Positions 53,783-62,821 of a stretch of DNA of 64,000 nt are shown here, in pieces. The notes under the pieces are model-generated. The model did not search any database and was not told where the DNA came from. It saw only the letters and a list, made by a program, of their open reading frames with translations. The position numbers and the translations under genes are program-made. Numbering within the stretch: position 1 is the stretch's first letter; each line of letters opens with the position of its first letter. Origin of the DNA: Oxalobacteraceae bacterium OTU3CAMAD1 (GTDB lineage: Bacteria > Pseudomonadota > Gammaproteobacteria > Burkholderiales > Burkholderiaceae_D); assembly GCA_024123915.1 (NCBI GenBank), contig CP099650.1, forward strand, positions 1,798,001 through 1,862,000, in the 5' to 3' direction.

Positions 53783-55332
53783 GCGATGCTCCGGGTATGA
53801 AGTGCGGGAGTTTCAATATGGGCGGGGGCGGCGGGCACGGTGGAATCGGGCAGCGCCAGGCGCAGCACCTCGGTTTCGCTGGCGTCGGCGCGCGACAATT
53901 CGCCGCAGATGGCGCCTTCGCGCATGACGATCACGCGGTCCGAGATGCCCAACACCTCCGGCAGTTCGCTCGAGACGACGATCACGCAGCAACCGCGTTC
54001 GGCAACTTCGTGGATGATGCGGTAGATGTCGTTCTTGGCGCCGACGTCGATGCCGCGCGTCGGCTCGTCCAGGATCAGCACCTTCAGCCCGGGTTCGGCC
54101 AGCCAGCGCGCCAGGATCACCTTTTGCTGGTTGCCGCCGGAGAGCAGGCGGATCTCCTGCTGGCGGTTGGGCGTCTTGATGCGCAGCCGGGCGATGAATT
54201 CGTCGGCCAGCGCCGCCTCTTTTTTATGGCGCAGGAACAGGCCGGCGCGCAGGTCGATGCGCCGCACGCTGATGTTGATGTTCTCCGCCACCGAGGCCGT
54301 GGCCAGGATGCCTTGCTCCTTGCGGTCCTCGGGGCACAGCACGATGCCGGCGGCGATGGCGTCGGTCGGCGCGCCCGTCGGCACGGTCGCGCCATCGAGC
54401 AGCACCTGGCCGGCGCTGCGCGGATCGGCGTTGTACAGCAAGCGCATCAACTCGCTGCGGCCGGCGCCCACCAAGCCGAAAAAGCCCAGCACCTCGCCGC
54501 CGCGCACGGAAAAGCTTTGCGGACCTTTCATGTGGTGGCCGTCGAGGCCCTGTATCTTCAGGCGCTCCTCGCCGAGCGCGCGCGGACGGTAGTCGTAGAT
54601 GTCGCTCAGCTCACGTCCCACCATGTCGCTGATCAGGCGGTCGCGCGGCACCTCGGCCATGATGTTGTGCGTGACGATCTTGCGGCCATCGCGGAAGATG
54701 GTGCAGGCGTCGCACAGCGCGTACAACTCCTCCAGCCGGTGCGAGATGTAGATCAGGGTGCGGCCGTCGGCGCGCAGCTCGCGCACGAGGCGGAACAGGA
54801 TTTCGGTCTCGCGGTGCGACAGGCTGCTGGTCGGTTCGTCGAAGGCGATGACCTGTGCGTCCTGCATGATGGCCTTGCAGATCTCCACCATCTGGCGCTG
54901 CGCGATCGACAGGTCGGCCAGCTTGGCGTCCGGCGCCAGGTCGACGCCGATGGCGGCCAGCTTCTCGGACACCATGCGGTAAGCCTTCGGCTTGTCCAGC
55001 AGGCCAAAACGGGTCGGCATGCGGCCCAGCAGCACGTTCTCGGCCACCGTCAGCTCCGGGACGTATTGCAGCTCCTGGTGGATCACGGCGATGCCGGCGC
55101 CGATGGCATCCTTGGCGCTGGTGAAGCGGCACTCGGCGCCGTTGACCATCAGGCGGCCGCCGTCGGGTTTATATTGGCCGCCCAGTATTTTGAGCAAGGT
55201 CGACTTGCCCGCGCCGTTCTCGCCCAGCAGGCCATGCACCTGGCCGGCGTGCGCATCGAAGCTCACGCCGTTCAGGGCTTTCACGCCGGGGAAGAATTTG
55301 CAGACCTCGTCGAATTGGAGGTAAGCCGCCAT
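53779..55332 (-). CDS. araG: Sugar ABC transporter ATP-binding protein (AraG/MglA type)
   Basis: The 517-residue product has two ATPase domains. Domain 1 carries [12 protein letters not shown] (Walker A), [11 protein letters not shown] (signature) and [12 protein letters not shown] (Walker B). Domain 2 carries the altered [30 protein letters not shown] and [15 protein letters not shown]. This arrangement is that of sugar uptake ATPases AraG/MglA/RbsA. Gene order araF-araG-araH with a 3-base gap and a 4-base overlap forms one operon. Confidence 0.9.
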   Translation of the reverse strand: MAAYLQFDEVCKFFPGVKALNGVSFDAHAGQVHGLLGENGAGKSTLLKILGGQYKPDGGRLMVNGAECRFTSAKDAIGAGIAVIHQELQYVPELTVAENVLLGRMPTRFGLLDKPKAYRMVSEKLAAIGVDLAPDAKLADLSIAQRQMVEICKAIMQDAQVIAFDEPTSSLSHRETEILFRLVRELRADGRTLIYISHRLEELYALCDACTIFRDGRKIVTHNIMAEVPRDRLISDMVGRELSDIYDYRPRALGEERLKIQGLDGHHMKGPQSFSVRGGEVLGFFGLVGAGRSELMRLLYNADPRSAGQVLLDGATVPTGAPTDAIAAGIVLCPEDRKEQGILATASVAENINISVRRIDLRAGLFLRHKKEAALADEFIARLRIKTPNRQQEIRLLSGGNQQKVILARWLAEPGLKVLILDEPTRGIDVGAKNDIYRIIHEVAERGCCVIVVSSELPEVLGISDRVIVMREGAICGELSRADASETEVLRLALPDSTVPAAPAHIETPALHTRSIA

Positions 55333-55335
55333 GGC

Positions 55336-56325
55336 TTACATGCCCATTTGCTTGCGGACGTCGGCCTGGTTGGCGCGCGTCATCAGCATTCCCTTGGTCA
55401 GCACTTCGGCCGGCGGGGTTCCTTTTCCGGTGATCCAGTTGTACATATTGACCGAGGTCTCGTAGCCGTGCTGCTTGGCGCTGATCATCACCGAGCCATA
55501 GAAGCCGGTCGGCGCAGGTTTGTTCAATTCATTTTCGGCGGCCTTGGCGCCGCCGATGCCGACGCCCACCATCGAATCGGCCTTGATGCCGCGTCCTTCG
55601 GCGGCGCGCACGGCGCCCAGCACCGCTTCATCGTTCAGGCCCACGGCCACCCAATGCTTGAAGCGCGCGTTCTTGGTCAGCGCGATGTTGGCGGCGTTGA
55701 AGGCGCTTTCGGTGTCGGTCTTCGCCTGCGGCGCGTCGACGATGTTCGCGGCCGGGAAACCGGCGGCTTTGAGCGCGTCTATGGCGCCGGTGGTGCGTTC
55801 CTTGGCGGTCGGCAGCTGGTCGTAGGCGACGCGGATCACGCCCACTTCGGCGATGTTCCATTTGCGGTTTTTGACTTCGGCGGCGATGCCTTCGCCGACC
55901 TGCTTGCCGATGGCGTAACCGGAGATGCCCATGTGCGGGATCGAGGCGATCGGCTTGCCGGTGCCGTCGACCAGGCGGTCGTCGACCGAGATCACTTTGA
56001 GGTTGTTACGCTTGGCGGAACGCTCGATGGCCTTGCCCAGCTTGACGTCCGGCGCGCAGATGACGAAGCCCTGCGCTTTTTGCGCGGCCAGGTTGTCGAT
56101 CGCGGCGATCATTTTTTCGCCGTTGGGGATGCCGATCTTGACCAGGGTGAAGCCCTTGTCCTTGGCCGCCTGCTCGGCGTAGCGCCATTCGTCCTGGAAC
56201 CACGGCTCCTCGGCCTGTTTGACGAGGAAGCCGATCTTGACCGGATCGGCCGCGTGGGCGACGCTGGTGAATTGGGTCGCGGCCATCAGGCACAGCGATG
56301 CTGCGGCGAGCAAGGTACGTTTCAT
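55336..56325 (-). CDS. araF: Periplasmic sugar-binding protein (AraF type)
   Basis: The 329-residue product has a signal peptide (LLAAASLCLMAATQFTSVAHA). The mature start, KIGFLVKQAEEPWFQDEW, is very close to E. coli AraF, as are GFVICAPDVKLGKAI, KVISVDDRLV and WVAVGLNDEAVLGAVRA. E. coli AraF binds arabinose, galactose and fucose; with D-galactonate genes around, galactose is a likely substrate here. A family B repeat lies just upstream. Confidence 0.9.
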   Translation of the reverse strand: MKRTLLAAASLCLMAATQFTSVAHAADPVKIGFLVKQAEEPWFQDEWRYAEQAAKDKGFTLVKIGIPNGEKMIAAIDNLAAQKAQGFVICAPDVKLGKAIERSAKRNNLKVISVDDRLVDGTGKPIASIPHMGISGYAIGKQVGEGIAAEVKNRKWNIAEVGVIRVAYDQLPTAKERTTGAIDALKAAGFPAANIVDAPQAKTDTESAFNAANIALTKNARFKHWVAVGLNDEAVLGAVRAAEGRGIKADSMVGVGIGGAKAAENELNKPAPTGFYGSVMISAKQHGYETSVNMYNWITGKGTPPAEVLTKGMLMTRANQADVRKQMGM

Positions 56326-56353
56326 GGTAAGTCTCCGTTTTGTTTTAAATTTT

Positions 56354-56441
56354 TAACCCGCAATTCCATGCGGGGTCGTACCCCTTGGGGTACGACCCCT
56401 ACGTGGTAGCGCAAGCGTATCGCTAAAAGCGTGCCGGGTTT
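56354..56441. repeat. Palindromic repeat, family B, copy 2
   Basis: AACCCGC to GCCGGGTTT, with the perfect core hairpin GGGGTCGTACCCC tt GGGGTACGACCCC (56372-56399). It lies between the araF start and the dgoD stop. Confidence 0.8.
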
Positions 56442-56469
56442 GGTCTAAGCGCCTCTTCCCGACGGGCAG

Positions 56470-56496
56470 AAAAAAGCCGGCGTCGAAGCGCCGGCT
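56470..56496 (-). terminator. Terminator of dgoD
   Basis: AGCCGGCG (56475-56482) and CGCCGGCT (56489-56496) pair perfectly; on the minus strand the stem is followed by six T residues, 15 bases after the dgoD stop. It isolates dgoD from the araFGH operon. Confidence 0.85.
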
Positions 56497-56510
56497 CGTT
56501 CACTACCGCA

Positions 56511-57659
56511 TCACCATTCGGCGACGCTGCCATCCGCATGGCGCCATACAGGGTTGCGCCAGTCGGGTGCGTTTTTGCTCGCCGCGATCACGCGCTCCTC
56601 GTCCACTTCCACGCCCAAACCTGGTTTAGGCAACGGCTTGCAGTAGCCGTCGGTGATCGTGAAGTCTTCCTTGTTGATCACGTAGTCGAGCAGCTCGCCG
56701 CCCTTGTTGTAGTGGATGCCCATGCTTTGTTCCTGCAGCACGGCGTTGTACGACACGAAGTCGACCGCCAGGCACGAGGCCAGCGCCACCGGACCCAGAG
56801 GGCAGTGCGGCGCCAGGGTGACGTCGTAGGCTTCGGCCATCGAGGCAATCTTCAGGCACTCGGTGATGCCGCCGGCGTGCGACAGATCCGGCTGCACGAT
56901 AGCCAAGCCGCCGGCCGCGAACACGTTCTTGAATTCGAAGCGCGAGTACATGCGCTCGCCGGCCGCCAGCGGGATCGACGTCATTTCGGCCAGGCGTGGA
57001 TAGTACTCGGCCTGCTCGGCCAGCACCGGCTCTTCGACGAACAATGGACGGAACTGCTCCAGTTCGCGCAACAGGGTCTTGGCCATCGGCGCGGCCACGC
57101 GGCCGTGGAAGTCCAGGCCGAATTCGATGGTGTTGCCGAACGCTTCGCGGATTTCCGCCACGCGCTGCACGGCCTTGTCGACGGCGGCCGAGGTGTCCAG
57201 CAGGCCCAGTTCCTCGGTGCCGTTCATCTTGAACGTATCGAAGCCGCCGGCCTTGAGTTTGGTGATCTGTTCGATGATGTCGGCCGGACGGTCGCCGCCC
57301 ACCCAGCTGTACATTTTCATGCGGTCGCGCACCAGGCCGCCCAGCAGTTCATAGACCGGCTTGCCCATCACTTTGCCCTTGATGTCCCACAGCGCCTGGT
57401 CGATACCGGCGATGGCGCTCATCAGGATGGCGCCGCCGCGATAGAAGCCGGCGCGGTACATGGTCTGCCACAGGTCGTTGATGCGGGCCGGGTCGGCGCC
57501 GATCAGATACGATTCCAGTTCCTGGACGGCGGTCTCCACGGTGCGCGCGCGGCCTTCGATGACCGGTTCGCCCCAGCCGACGACGCCTTCATCGGTCTCG
57601 ATTTTCAGCAGCATCCAGCGCGGTGGAACACGGTAGGTCGTCAGTTTGGTGATTTTCAT
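56511..57659 (-). CDS. dgoD: D-galactonate dehydratase
   Basis: The 382-residue product, exactly the length of the E. coli enzyme, is an enolase-superfamily dehydratase. Metal and catalytic residues are in GLDFHGRV (Asp and His), LFVEEPV (Glu), AAGERMYSR (Glu) and LAPHCPLGP (His), and [11 protein letters not shown] near the C-terminus. It converts D-galactonate to 2-keto-3-deoxygalactonate, the substrate of DgoK (40162). Monocistronic, with its own terminator and a shared control region with the SMP-30-like gene. Confidence 0.95.
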   Translation of the reverse strand: MKITKLTTYRVPPRWMLLKIETDEGVVGWGEPVIEGRARTVETAVQELESYLIGADPARINDLWQTMYRAGFYRGGAILMSAIAGIDQALWDIKGKVMGKPVYELLGGLVRDRMKMYSWVGGDRPADIIEQITKLKAGGFDTFKMNGTEELGLLDTSAAVDKAVQRVAEIREAFGNTIEFGLDFHGRVAAPMAKTLLRELEQFRPLFVEEPVLAEQAEYYPRLAEMTSIPLAAGERMYSRFEFKNVFAAGGLAIVQPDLSHAGGITECLKIASMAEAYDVTLAPHCPLGPVALASCLAVDFVSYNAVLQEQSMGIHYNKGGELLDYVINKEDFTITDGYCKPLPKPGLGVEVDEERVIAASKNAPDWRNPVWRHADGSVAEW

Positions 57660-57777
57660 AGGAGAAGAAGAATAAGTTCAGGGAACAGCCTTCAGTCTAA
57701 GCTTCCCGCCTAGACGGGAAATATGATTAATTCAACACAAGCCATATCATTATCGAATAGCAGAAATAGGCCCCGTT

Positions 57778-57804
57778 GCTATCTGATATCAGCATAGCTG
57801 ATAG
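57778..57804. promoter_or_regulatory. Dyad in the dgoD / SMP-30-like divergent promoter
   Basis: CTATC (57779-57783) and GATAG (57800-57804) enclose the palindrome CTGATATCAG (57783-57792). The octamer TCTGATAT (57782-57789) recurs at 59906 upstream of the TonB receptor gene. A LysR regulator gene lies between, so it is the likely binder. Confidence 0.45.
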
Positions 57805-57878
57805 TGGTAAATTCATATCAATTGTATTCCTTCGCCCTTTAGACTGGCAGCACTCAATATTCCGGGAGCGCGGCCAGC

Positions 57879-58835
57879 ATGATCGATACCAGTACGCATG
57901 TCGCGTCGACCCCCGGCATCATGCTGCTGCGCGTCGGCCAGGCCGGCAGCGCCCTGCGCTGGGACCCCGCCGGGCGCTGCTGGCGCTGGCCGGACCCGCA
58001 AGGGGGCCAGTTATACGCCTGGCCGGCCCCGGCCGGCATGCCCAGCGGCCTGCGCCTGCAGGAAAACGCTTGCGTAATGGCCTGCTGCAGCTCCGGCCGC
58101 GTGCTGCTGGGGCAGGGCAAGCGCCTGGGCATGGTCGATTTGCCGCCGCCGGGCCAGGCCAGCCGTCCGCTGCAAAGCCAGGTTCTGCTGACCGTCGACG
58201 CGGCCGAGCCGCGCACCAGCATCAGCGACGGCTGCACCGACCGGGGCGGCAATTTCGTTTTCGGCACCGCCAACACGGCCACCGACCAGCGTCCCATCGG
58301 CAGCTTTTACCAGTATTCGCAGCGCCACGGTTTGCGCCGGCTGGCGCTGCCGGTCGTGGTCAAGGCCGGCGGCATCGCCTTCAGCACCGACGGCCGCCGC
58401 ATGTACTTCGCCGACACGGCCCAGGGCGACATCATGCAATGCGAATATGATTCGGAGCGCGCCAAGGTGTCCAACGTGAAAACGTTTGCAACGGTACTGG
58501 CGCCCGGGGCCGGCGCGGCCGTGGTCGACAGCGCCGACCGCTTGTGGAGCGTGCAGGGCGGTGCCTTGGTGCAATACGCGCCACACGGCGGCGCCCTGCG
58601 GCGCATCGGCATGGCGCGCGAGGCGGCCGCCGGCGTGGCCTTCGGCGGCGAGGGCTTGCGCCAGCTACTGGTGCTGGGCGCGAACGGCGGCCTGTACGGC
58701 CTGCCGCCCGACCTGGCGCCCGATTTGCCGGCGGACCTGGCGCGCCAGCCGCCGAAGGGCGTGCCGGATGTCCCGTTCGCCGATGGCGGTCCCGGCCGTT
58801 CCGCCACGCCGCCCGCACCCTCCATCGGTGATTGA
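57879..58835 (+). CDS. SMP-30-like protein lacking metal ligands
   Basis: The 318-residue product has the repeat pattern of an SMP-30 propeller (WDPAGRCWRWPDP, DGCTDRGGNFVFGTAN, GGIAFSTDGRRMYFADT, VVDSADRLWSVQGG), but the metal site is lost. The first-blade Glu of GEGP is missing. SDG replaces the ND of the second motif, GG replaces the Asn of the third, and GAGAAVV replaces PDG. Lactonase activity is therefore unlikely. The tail (RQPPKGVPDVPFADGGPG) is disordered. It is divergent from dgoD and directly upstream of the LysR gene. Confidence 0.75.
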   Translation: MIDTSTHVASTPGIMLLRVGQAGSALRWDPAGRCWRWPDPQGGQLYAWPAPAGMPSGLRLQENACVMACCSSGRVLLGQGKRLGMVDLPPPGQASRPLQSQVLLTVDAAEPRTSISDGCTDRGGNFVFGTANTATDQRPIGSFYQYSQRHGLRRLALPVVVKAGGIAFSTDGRRMYFADTAQGDIMQCEYDSERAKVSNVKTFATVLAPGAGAAVVDSADRLWSVQGGALVQYAPHGGALRRIGMAREAAAGVAFGGEGLRQLLVLGANGGLYGLPPDLAPDLPADLARQPPKGVPDVPFADGGPGRSATPPAPSIGD

Positions 58836-58884
58836 CGCTGGACCAGCCCGCCATATATGATGGGCGATCAAAATAATCACCCAT

Positions 58885-59847
58885 ATGACCGATACCCGCT
58901 CAGATCGCTTTGTTCGTTCCCACCTGAAAACCCGCCATCTGGTCTTGCTGGTAGAACTGGGCCGTCACGGCTCCATCGCACACGCGGCGCAAGCCGCCAA
59001 CCTGACTCAACCTGGTGCGTCCAAATTGCTGGGCGAGCTTGAACACGCGCTCGGCGTTCAGCTGTTCGAGCGGCTCTCGCGCGGCGTGTCGCCGACCTGG
59101 TACGGGAAAGTACTTATCCGGCGCGCCGGCGCGGCATTGGCGGAAATGGACGCGGCCCACCAGGAGGTGATGGAACTGTTGTCCGGCCTGCGCGGCCGCG
59201 TGGGCATCGGCACCGTGCTGGCGCCCGCCACGAGCCTGGTGCCGAAGGCAATCAACCTGCTCAAGTCGCGCCATGCGCGCGTGCATGTCGCCGTCAAGAT
59301 GTCGACCAGCAAAGTGCTGGTGGAGCGCCTGCGCAGCGGCGAGCTCGATCTGGTGGTCGGCCGCATCCTCGATACGGCCGCCGCCGACGAACTCAATTTC
59401 GAACCGCTGACCGACGAGCCGCACCTGCTGATCGCGCGCAGCGGCCATCCGCTGGCCAGCCGCACCGACCTGCAGCTGGAAGAGCTGATGCATCAATGCT
59501 GGGTGCTGCCGCCGGCCGGCAGCATCCTGCGCGACCGCCTGACCGCGCTGTTTTTATCGCACGGCCTGGAGCAACCCGGCGAGACGGTGGAGACGCAGGA
59601 CCTGCCGGTGGTCGCCAGTCTGTTGATGAGCAGCGACATGGTGGTAGCGCTTCCGGCGGACGCCGTGCAAGCGTATCTGCAAGCCGGCCTGATGACCGTG
59701 CTGCCGTTCGATCTGGGCGTGAGCATGGATTCGTTCGGCATCGTCACGCGCAAACGGCACCAGCTCTCGCCTGGCGCGGATGCAATGTTGTTGGCTTTGC
59801 GCGACGCCGCCGCCAGCATGTACCCACATTATCATCCTCCGTCTTAA
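58885..59847 (+). CDS. LysR-family regulator of galactose genes (GbpR-like)
   Basis: The 320-residue product has an N-terminal LysR HTH (HLVLLVELGRHGSIAHAAQAANLTQPGASKLLGELE) and a C-terminal effector domain (RGRVGIGTVLAPATSLVPKAI, DLVVGRILD, LDTDEPHLLIAR). The LVEL... and GTVLAPA segments resemble galactose-binding-protein regulators (GbpR). It starts 49 bases after the SMP-30-like gene and lies between that gene and the TonB receptor gene. It probably controls dgoD, the receptor and the GH2 gene. Confidence 0.82.
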   Translation: MTDTRSDRFVRSHLKTRHLVLLVELGRHGSIAHAAQAANLTQPGASKLLGELEHALGVQLFERLSRGVSPTWYGKVLIRRAGAALAEMDAAHQEVMELLSGLRGRVGIGTVLAPATSLVPKAINLLKSRHARVHVAVKMSTSKVLVERLRSGELDLVVGRILDTAAADELNFEPLTDEPHLLIARSGHPLASRTDLQLEELMHQCWVLPPAGSILRDRLTALFLSHGLEQPGETVETQDLPVVASLLMSSDMVVALPADAVQAYLQAGLMTVLPFDLGVSMDSFGIVTRKRHQLSPGADAMLLALRDAAASMYPHYHPPS

Positions 59848-59905
59848 TCTTCTTTCTATTCCTGTTGTCATAGCGGAGCTATTGCTCTTTTCGTCATTGT
59901 GTATG

Positions 59906-59926
59906 TCTGATATACGAACTTGATAT
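59906..59926 (+). promoter_or_regulatory. Candidate LysR site upstream of the second TonB receptor
   Basis: TCTGATAT followed by ACGAACTTGATATGG lies about 110 bases before the receptor start. It shares the octamer TCTGATAT, and the tail TTGATATGG, with the dgoD promoter region. Confidence 0.35.
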
Positions 59927-60036
59927 GGACAGAATGCAATTAGCTATTGGCTTATGAACTAGTGTTTCGCTTAGCATCCAGTCTATCCGTCCGCTCTGTA
60001 TCAGAGACGGAACTCATACAAACACTGGAGATGCAC

Positions 60037-62670
60037 ATGAAACACAAGAAAATGAGCTTGCTCATCGCCGCGCTTTTCACGACCCCGTTGATGGCGCAGC
60101 AAGCCCTCGCACAAGAAGCCGCACCGGCCGCCGCAGCCCCGGCCGCACCGGCCGCCGGCGAGATCCAGCAAGTGAACGTGACCGGCATCCGCGCCTCCGT
60201 GCGCAACGCGCTGGCGGCCAAGGAAGCCAGCAACAGCATGGTGGAAGTCGTATCGTCGGAAGACATCGGCAAGCTGCCTGACACCACCATCGCCGAATCG
60301 CTGGCGCGCCTGCCAGGCCTGTCGTCCGGCCTCGATCGCGGCAACGCGTCGCAGATCGTCGCGCGCGGCATGGGTCCACGCTTCATTGGCGCCACCCTGA
60401 ACGGCCGCGAACTGGCGTCGTCGGAGCCTAACCGCGCCGTGCGTTTCGAGCAGTTCCCGTCGGAGTCCGTGAGCGGCGCCACCGTCTACAAAACGCAGAT
60501 GGCGGAAGTCACCGAAGGCGGCATCGCCACCACCATCGATCTGCAAACCGTCTCGCCGCTGAAGTACAGCGGCCGCCAGCTGTCGCTCAAAGCCGATGCG
60601 CTGTACTACGCGCTGGCCAAGGACATCGCCGGCGCCGACAAGGTCGCGCCACGCGTGGGCGGCATCTATGTCGACCAGTTCCTGAACAAGACCCTGGGCG
60701 CGGCCATCGCGTTCAGCTACCAGGACCAGCCATCGGTGCAGAAGAACGTGCGCCACTGGGGCTTCAACGAGAACAACTCGGCCGACATCAACGGCGACGG
60801 CAAGATCGACAAGACCCCATGGGGCTTCCAGGACGACGTGCGCCGTGGCAGCAACAAGCGCAGCAGCGTGCTGGGTAAAGTCGAATGGAAACCGAACAAC
60901 GACGTCCTGATCACCGCCGACACCTACTACGCCAAGACCGCCATCGACGAAGCCCAGATGCAGCACTGGACCGGCGACATGGGCAACTGGGACGGCGGCA
61001 ACTCGGGTAACTTCAGCAACCTGGATGTCCGCAACGGCTACGTCGCCGGCGGCACCTTGAACTGGTCGCGTGTGATCAACAACGACGCGCACTGGATCCA
61101 GGACAGCAGCGTGTCGGCCAGCGGCTTGAACGCCAAGGTCAATCTCGGCGACTGGAAAGTCGAAACCGATCTGTCGACCTCCCACGCGCTGCGCAGCAGC
61201 CAGTGGCGCGACCTGCGTCAGAATTCGCTGGGCAGCATTCCAGTGCAGATCAACTGGTCGTTCACCGGCGACGAACGCCAAAGCTACAACTTCGGCGGCA
61301 TCGACACCGGCAATCCTGCCAACTTCGAAGCACCGACCCTGTATGTCGACACCGACGGCCATATCAAGGATTTGCTGAACGCCGCGTCGGTCACGGCCGC
61401 GCGTCCGATCGAAAACAGCATCTTCAGCCGTCTCAAGGTCGGCGTGCGCGCCACCGATCGCGAGAAGAGCTATCGCCAGACCACCTGGCAGCTGTCGCAG
61501 ACTTCGGCGATCCCGGCTTCGGATTACGAGACCGTCACCGTTGCCGGCTTCCCTTCGTACATCGTGCTGAAGGACTTCGGCGCCAGCACCTCGGCCGCCT
61601 TCGGTCCGAACGCTTTCAATCCGGACGGCCGTCCGCAGACCCAGAACGATCTGCTGTCGGGCTGGAAGGTCAAGGAGCGCAGCACCTCGGCCTTCATCCA
61701 GGGCGACCTCGATGGCGAAGCCTTCGGCAAGACCTATCGCGGCAACGTCGGCGTGCGCGTGGTGCACACCAAGCAAACCGGCTACGGCATGCAGTCGGTC
61801 AACGGCGCGGCGCCAACCGATGTCGAAGGCGGCACCTCGTACACCGAGATCCTGCCTAGCATGAACGCCATCTTCAACCTGGACGAGAAGCAGGAACACC
61901 AGATCCGTTTCAGCCTGGCCCGCGCCATGTCGCGCGCGCCGATGGATGAAATGCGCGCCTCGCGTAACCTGAACGTGGTTGCCGATTCGTCGCAGCCGAC
62001 CACCGGCAGCGCTGGTAACCCCGAGCTGAAGCCGATGATGGCCAACCAGGTCGATCTGGCTTACCAGTGGTACTTCTCGAAAGGTTCGCTGCTGTCGGCC
62101 GGCGCGTTCTACAAGAAGGTCCAGCGCTACATCGCCCTGACCAGCGACACCACCGTCATCAACGGCCGCCCGGCGACCGTGACGCGTTCGATCAACGGCG
62201 ACGGCGGCGATATTCGCGGTCTGGAGCTGGTGTACCAGCAAGCGTTCACCGGTCTGCCTGCACCGTTCGACGGCCTGGGCGTCGCCAGCAACTACGCTTA
62301 CACGACCAGTAACATCCGCGAAGCCACGCCATCGGTCAATCCTTACCCGATCGAAGGCCTGATGAAGCACAACGGCGGCGTGACCCTGTGGTACGAAAAA
62401 GCCGGTTACGAAGCGCGCCTGTCGGCCAACTACAAGAGCGCCTTCGTGCGCAACCCGACCTGGAACGCGGGTCAGTTGATCGAGAACGAAGCCGAGACCT
62501 ACCTGACCCTGAACCTGGCCAAGCAATTGACGCCTAACATCCAGCTGCGCTTCGGTATCGACAACCTGACCAACCAGAAGGCCGTCTACACCAGCGCGAA
62601 CATCCCTGTGCAGCAGGAAGTGACCGAGTTCGGTCGCCGCTTCAACCTGGGTCTGTCGTTCAAGCTGTAA
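60037..62670 (+). CDS. TonB-dependent outer-membrane receptor, probably for galactan/galactooligosaccharides
   Basis: I take the ATG at 60037 because TGGAG sits seven bases upstream (877 residues); another ATG at 60031 is possible. A signal peptide (MSLLIAALFTTPLMAQQALA) is followed by QVNVTGIRASVRNALAAKE (TonB-box and plug start), VSSEDIGKLPDTTIAES, RGMGPRFIGATLNGREL, and a long barrel region. The C-terminus ends in SFKL, with Leu, not the more usual Phe. It is the import partner of the GH53 and GH2 enzymes. A terminator follows. Confidence 0.85.
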   Translation: MKHKKMSLLIAALFTTPLMAQQALAQEAAPAAAAPAAPAAGEIQQVNVTGIRASVRNALAAKEASNSMVEVVSSEDIGKLPDTTIAESLARLPGLSSGLDRGNASQIVARGMGPRFIGATLNGRELASSEPNRAVRFEQFPSESVSGATVYKTQMAEVTEGGIATTIDLQTVSPLKYSGRQLSLKADALYYALAKDIAGADKVAPRVGGIYVDQFLNKTLGAAIAFSYQDQPSVQKNVRHWGFNENNSADINGDGKIDKTPWGFQDDVRRGSNKRSSVLGKVEWKPNNDVLITADTYYAKTAIDEAQMQHWTGDMGNWDGGNSGNFSNLDVRNGYVAGGTLNWSRVINNDAHWIQDSSVSASGLNAKVNLGDWKVETDLSTSHALRSSQWRDLRQNSLGSIPVQINWSFTGDERQSYNFGGIDTGNPANFEAPTLYVDTDGHIKDLLNAASVTAARPIENSIFSRLKVGVRATDREKSYRQTTWQLSQTSAIPASDYETVTVAGFPSYIVLKDFGASTSAAFGPNAFNPDGRPQTQNDLLSGWKVKERSTSAFIQGDLDGEAFGKTYRGNVGVRVVHTKQTGYGMQSVNGAAPTDVEGGTSYTEILPSMNAIFNLDEKQEHQIRFSLARAMSRAPMDEMRASRNLNVVADSSQPTTGSAGNPELKPMMANQVDLAYQWYFSKGSLLSAGAFYKKVQRYIALTSDTTVINGRPATVTRSINGDGGDIRGLELVYQQAFTGLPAPFDGLGVASNYAYTTSNIREATPSVNPYPIEGLMKHNGGVTLWYEKAGYEARLSANYKSAFVRNPTWNAGQLIENEAETYLTLNLAKQLTPNIQLRFGIDNLTNQKAVYTSANIPVQQEVTEFGRRFNLGLSFKL

Positions 62671-62706
62671 TGTCCTAGTCTCTTGTAACTTTTTTATCGT
62701 GGTTTT

Positions 62707-62744
62707 ACGGAGCGGTGCGTGAGAGCGCTGCTCCGTTTTTTTTT
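62707..62744 (+). terminator. Rho-independent terminator after the receptor gene
   Basis: ACGGAGC (62707-62713) pairs with GCTCCGT (62730-62736), extended inside by GTGC/GCGC; nine T residues follow. Confidence 0.9.
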
Positions 62745-62803
62745 AACCCGCACGGCCAGGCGGGGTCGTACCCATCGGGTACGACCCCAGGTTTGCGGGT
62801 TTA
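62745..62803. repeat. Palindromic repeat, family B, copy 3
   Basis: AACCCGC to GCGGGTTT, with the hairpin GGGGTCGTACCC atc GGGTACGACCCC (62762-62788). It lies directly after the receptor terminator and just before the GH2 gene; it is shorter than copies 1 and 2. Confidence 0.8.
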
Positions 62804-62821
62804 GCCTACCGGGAGTCCAAT

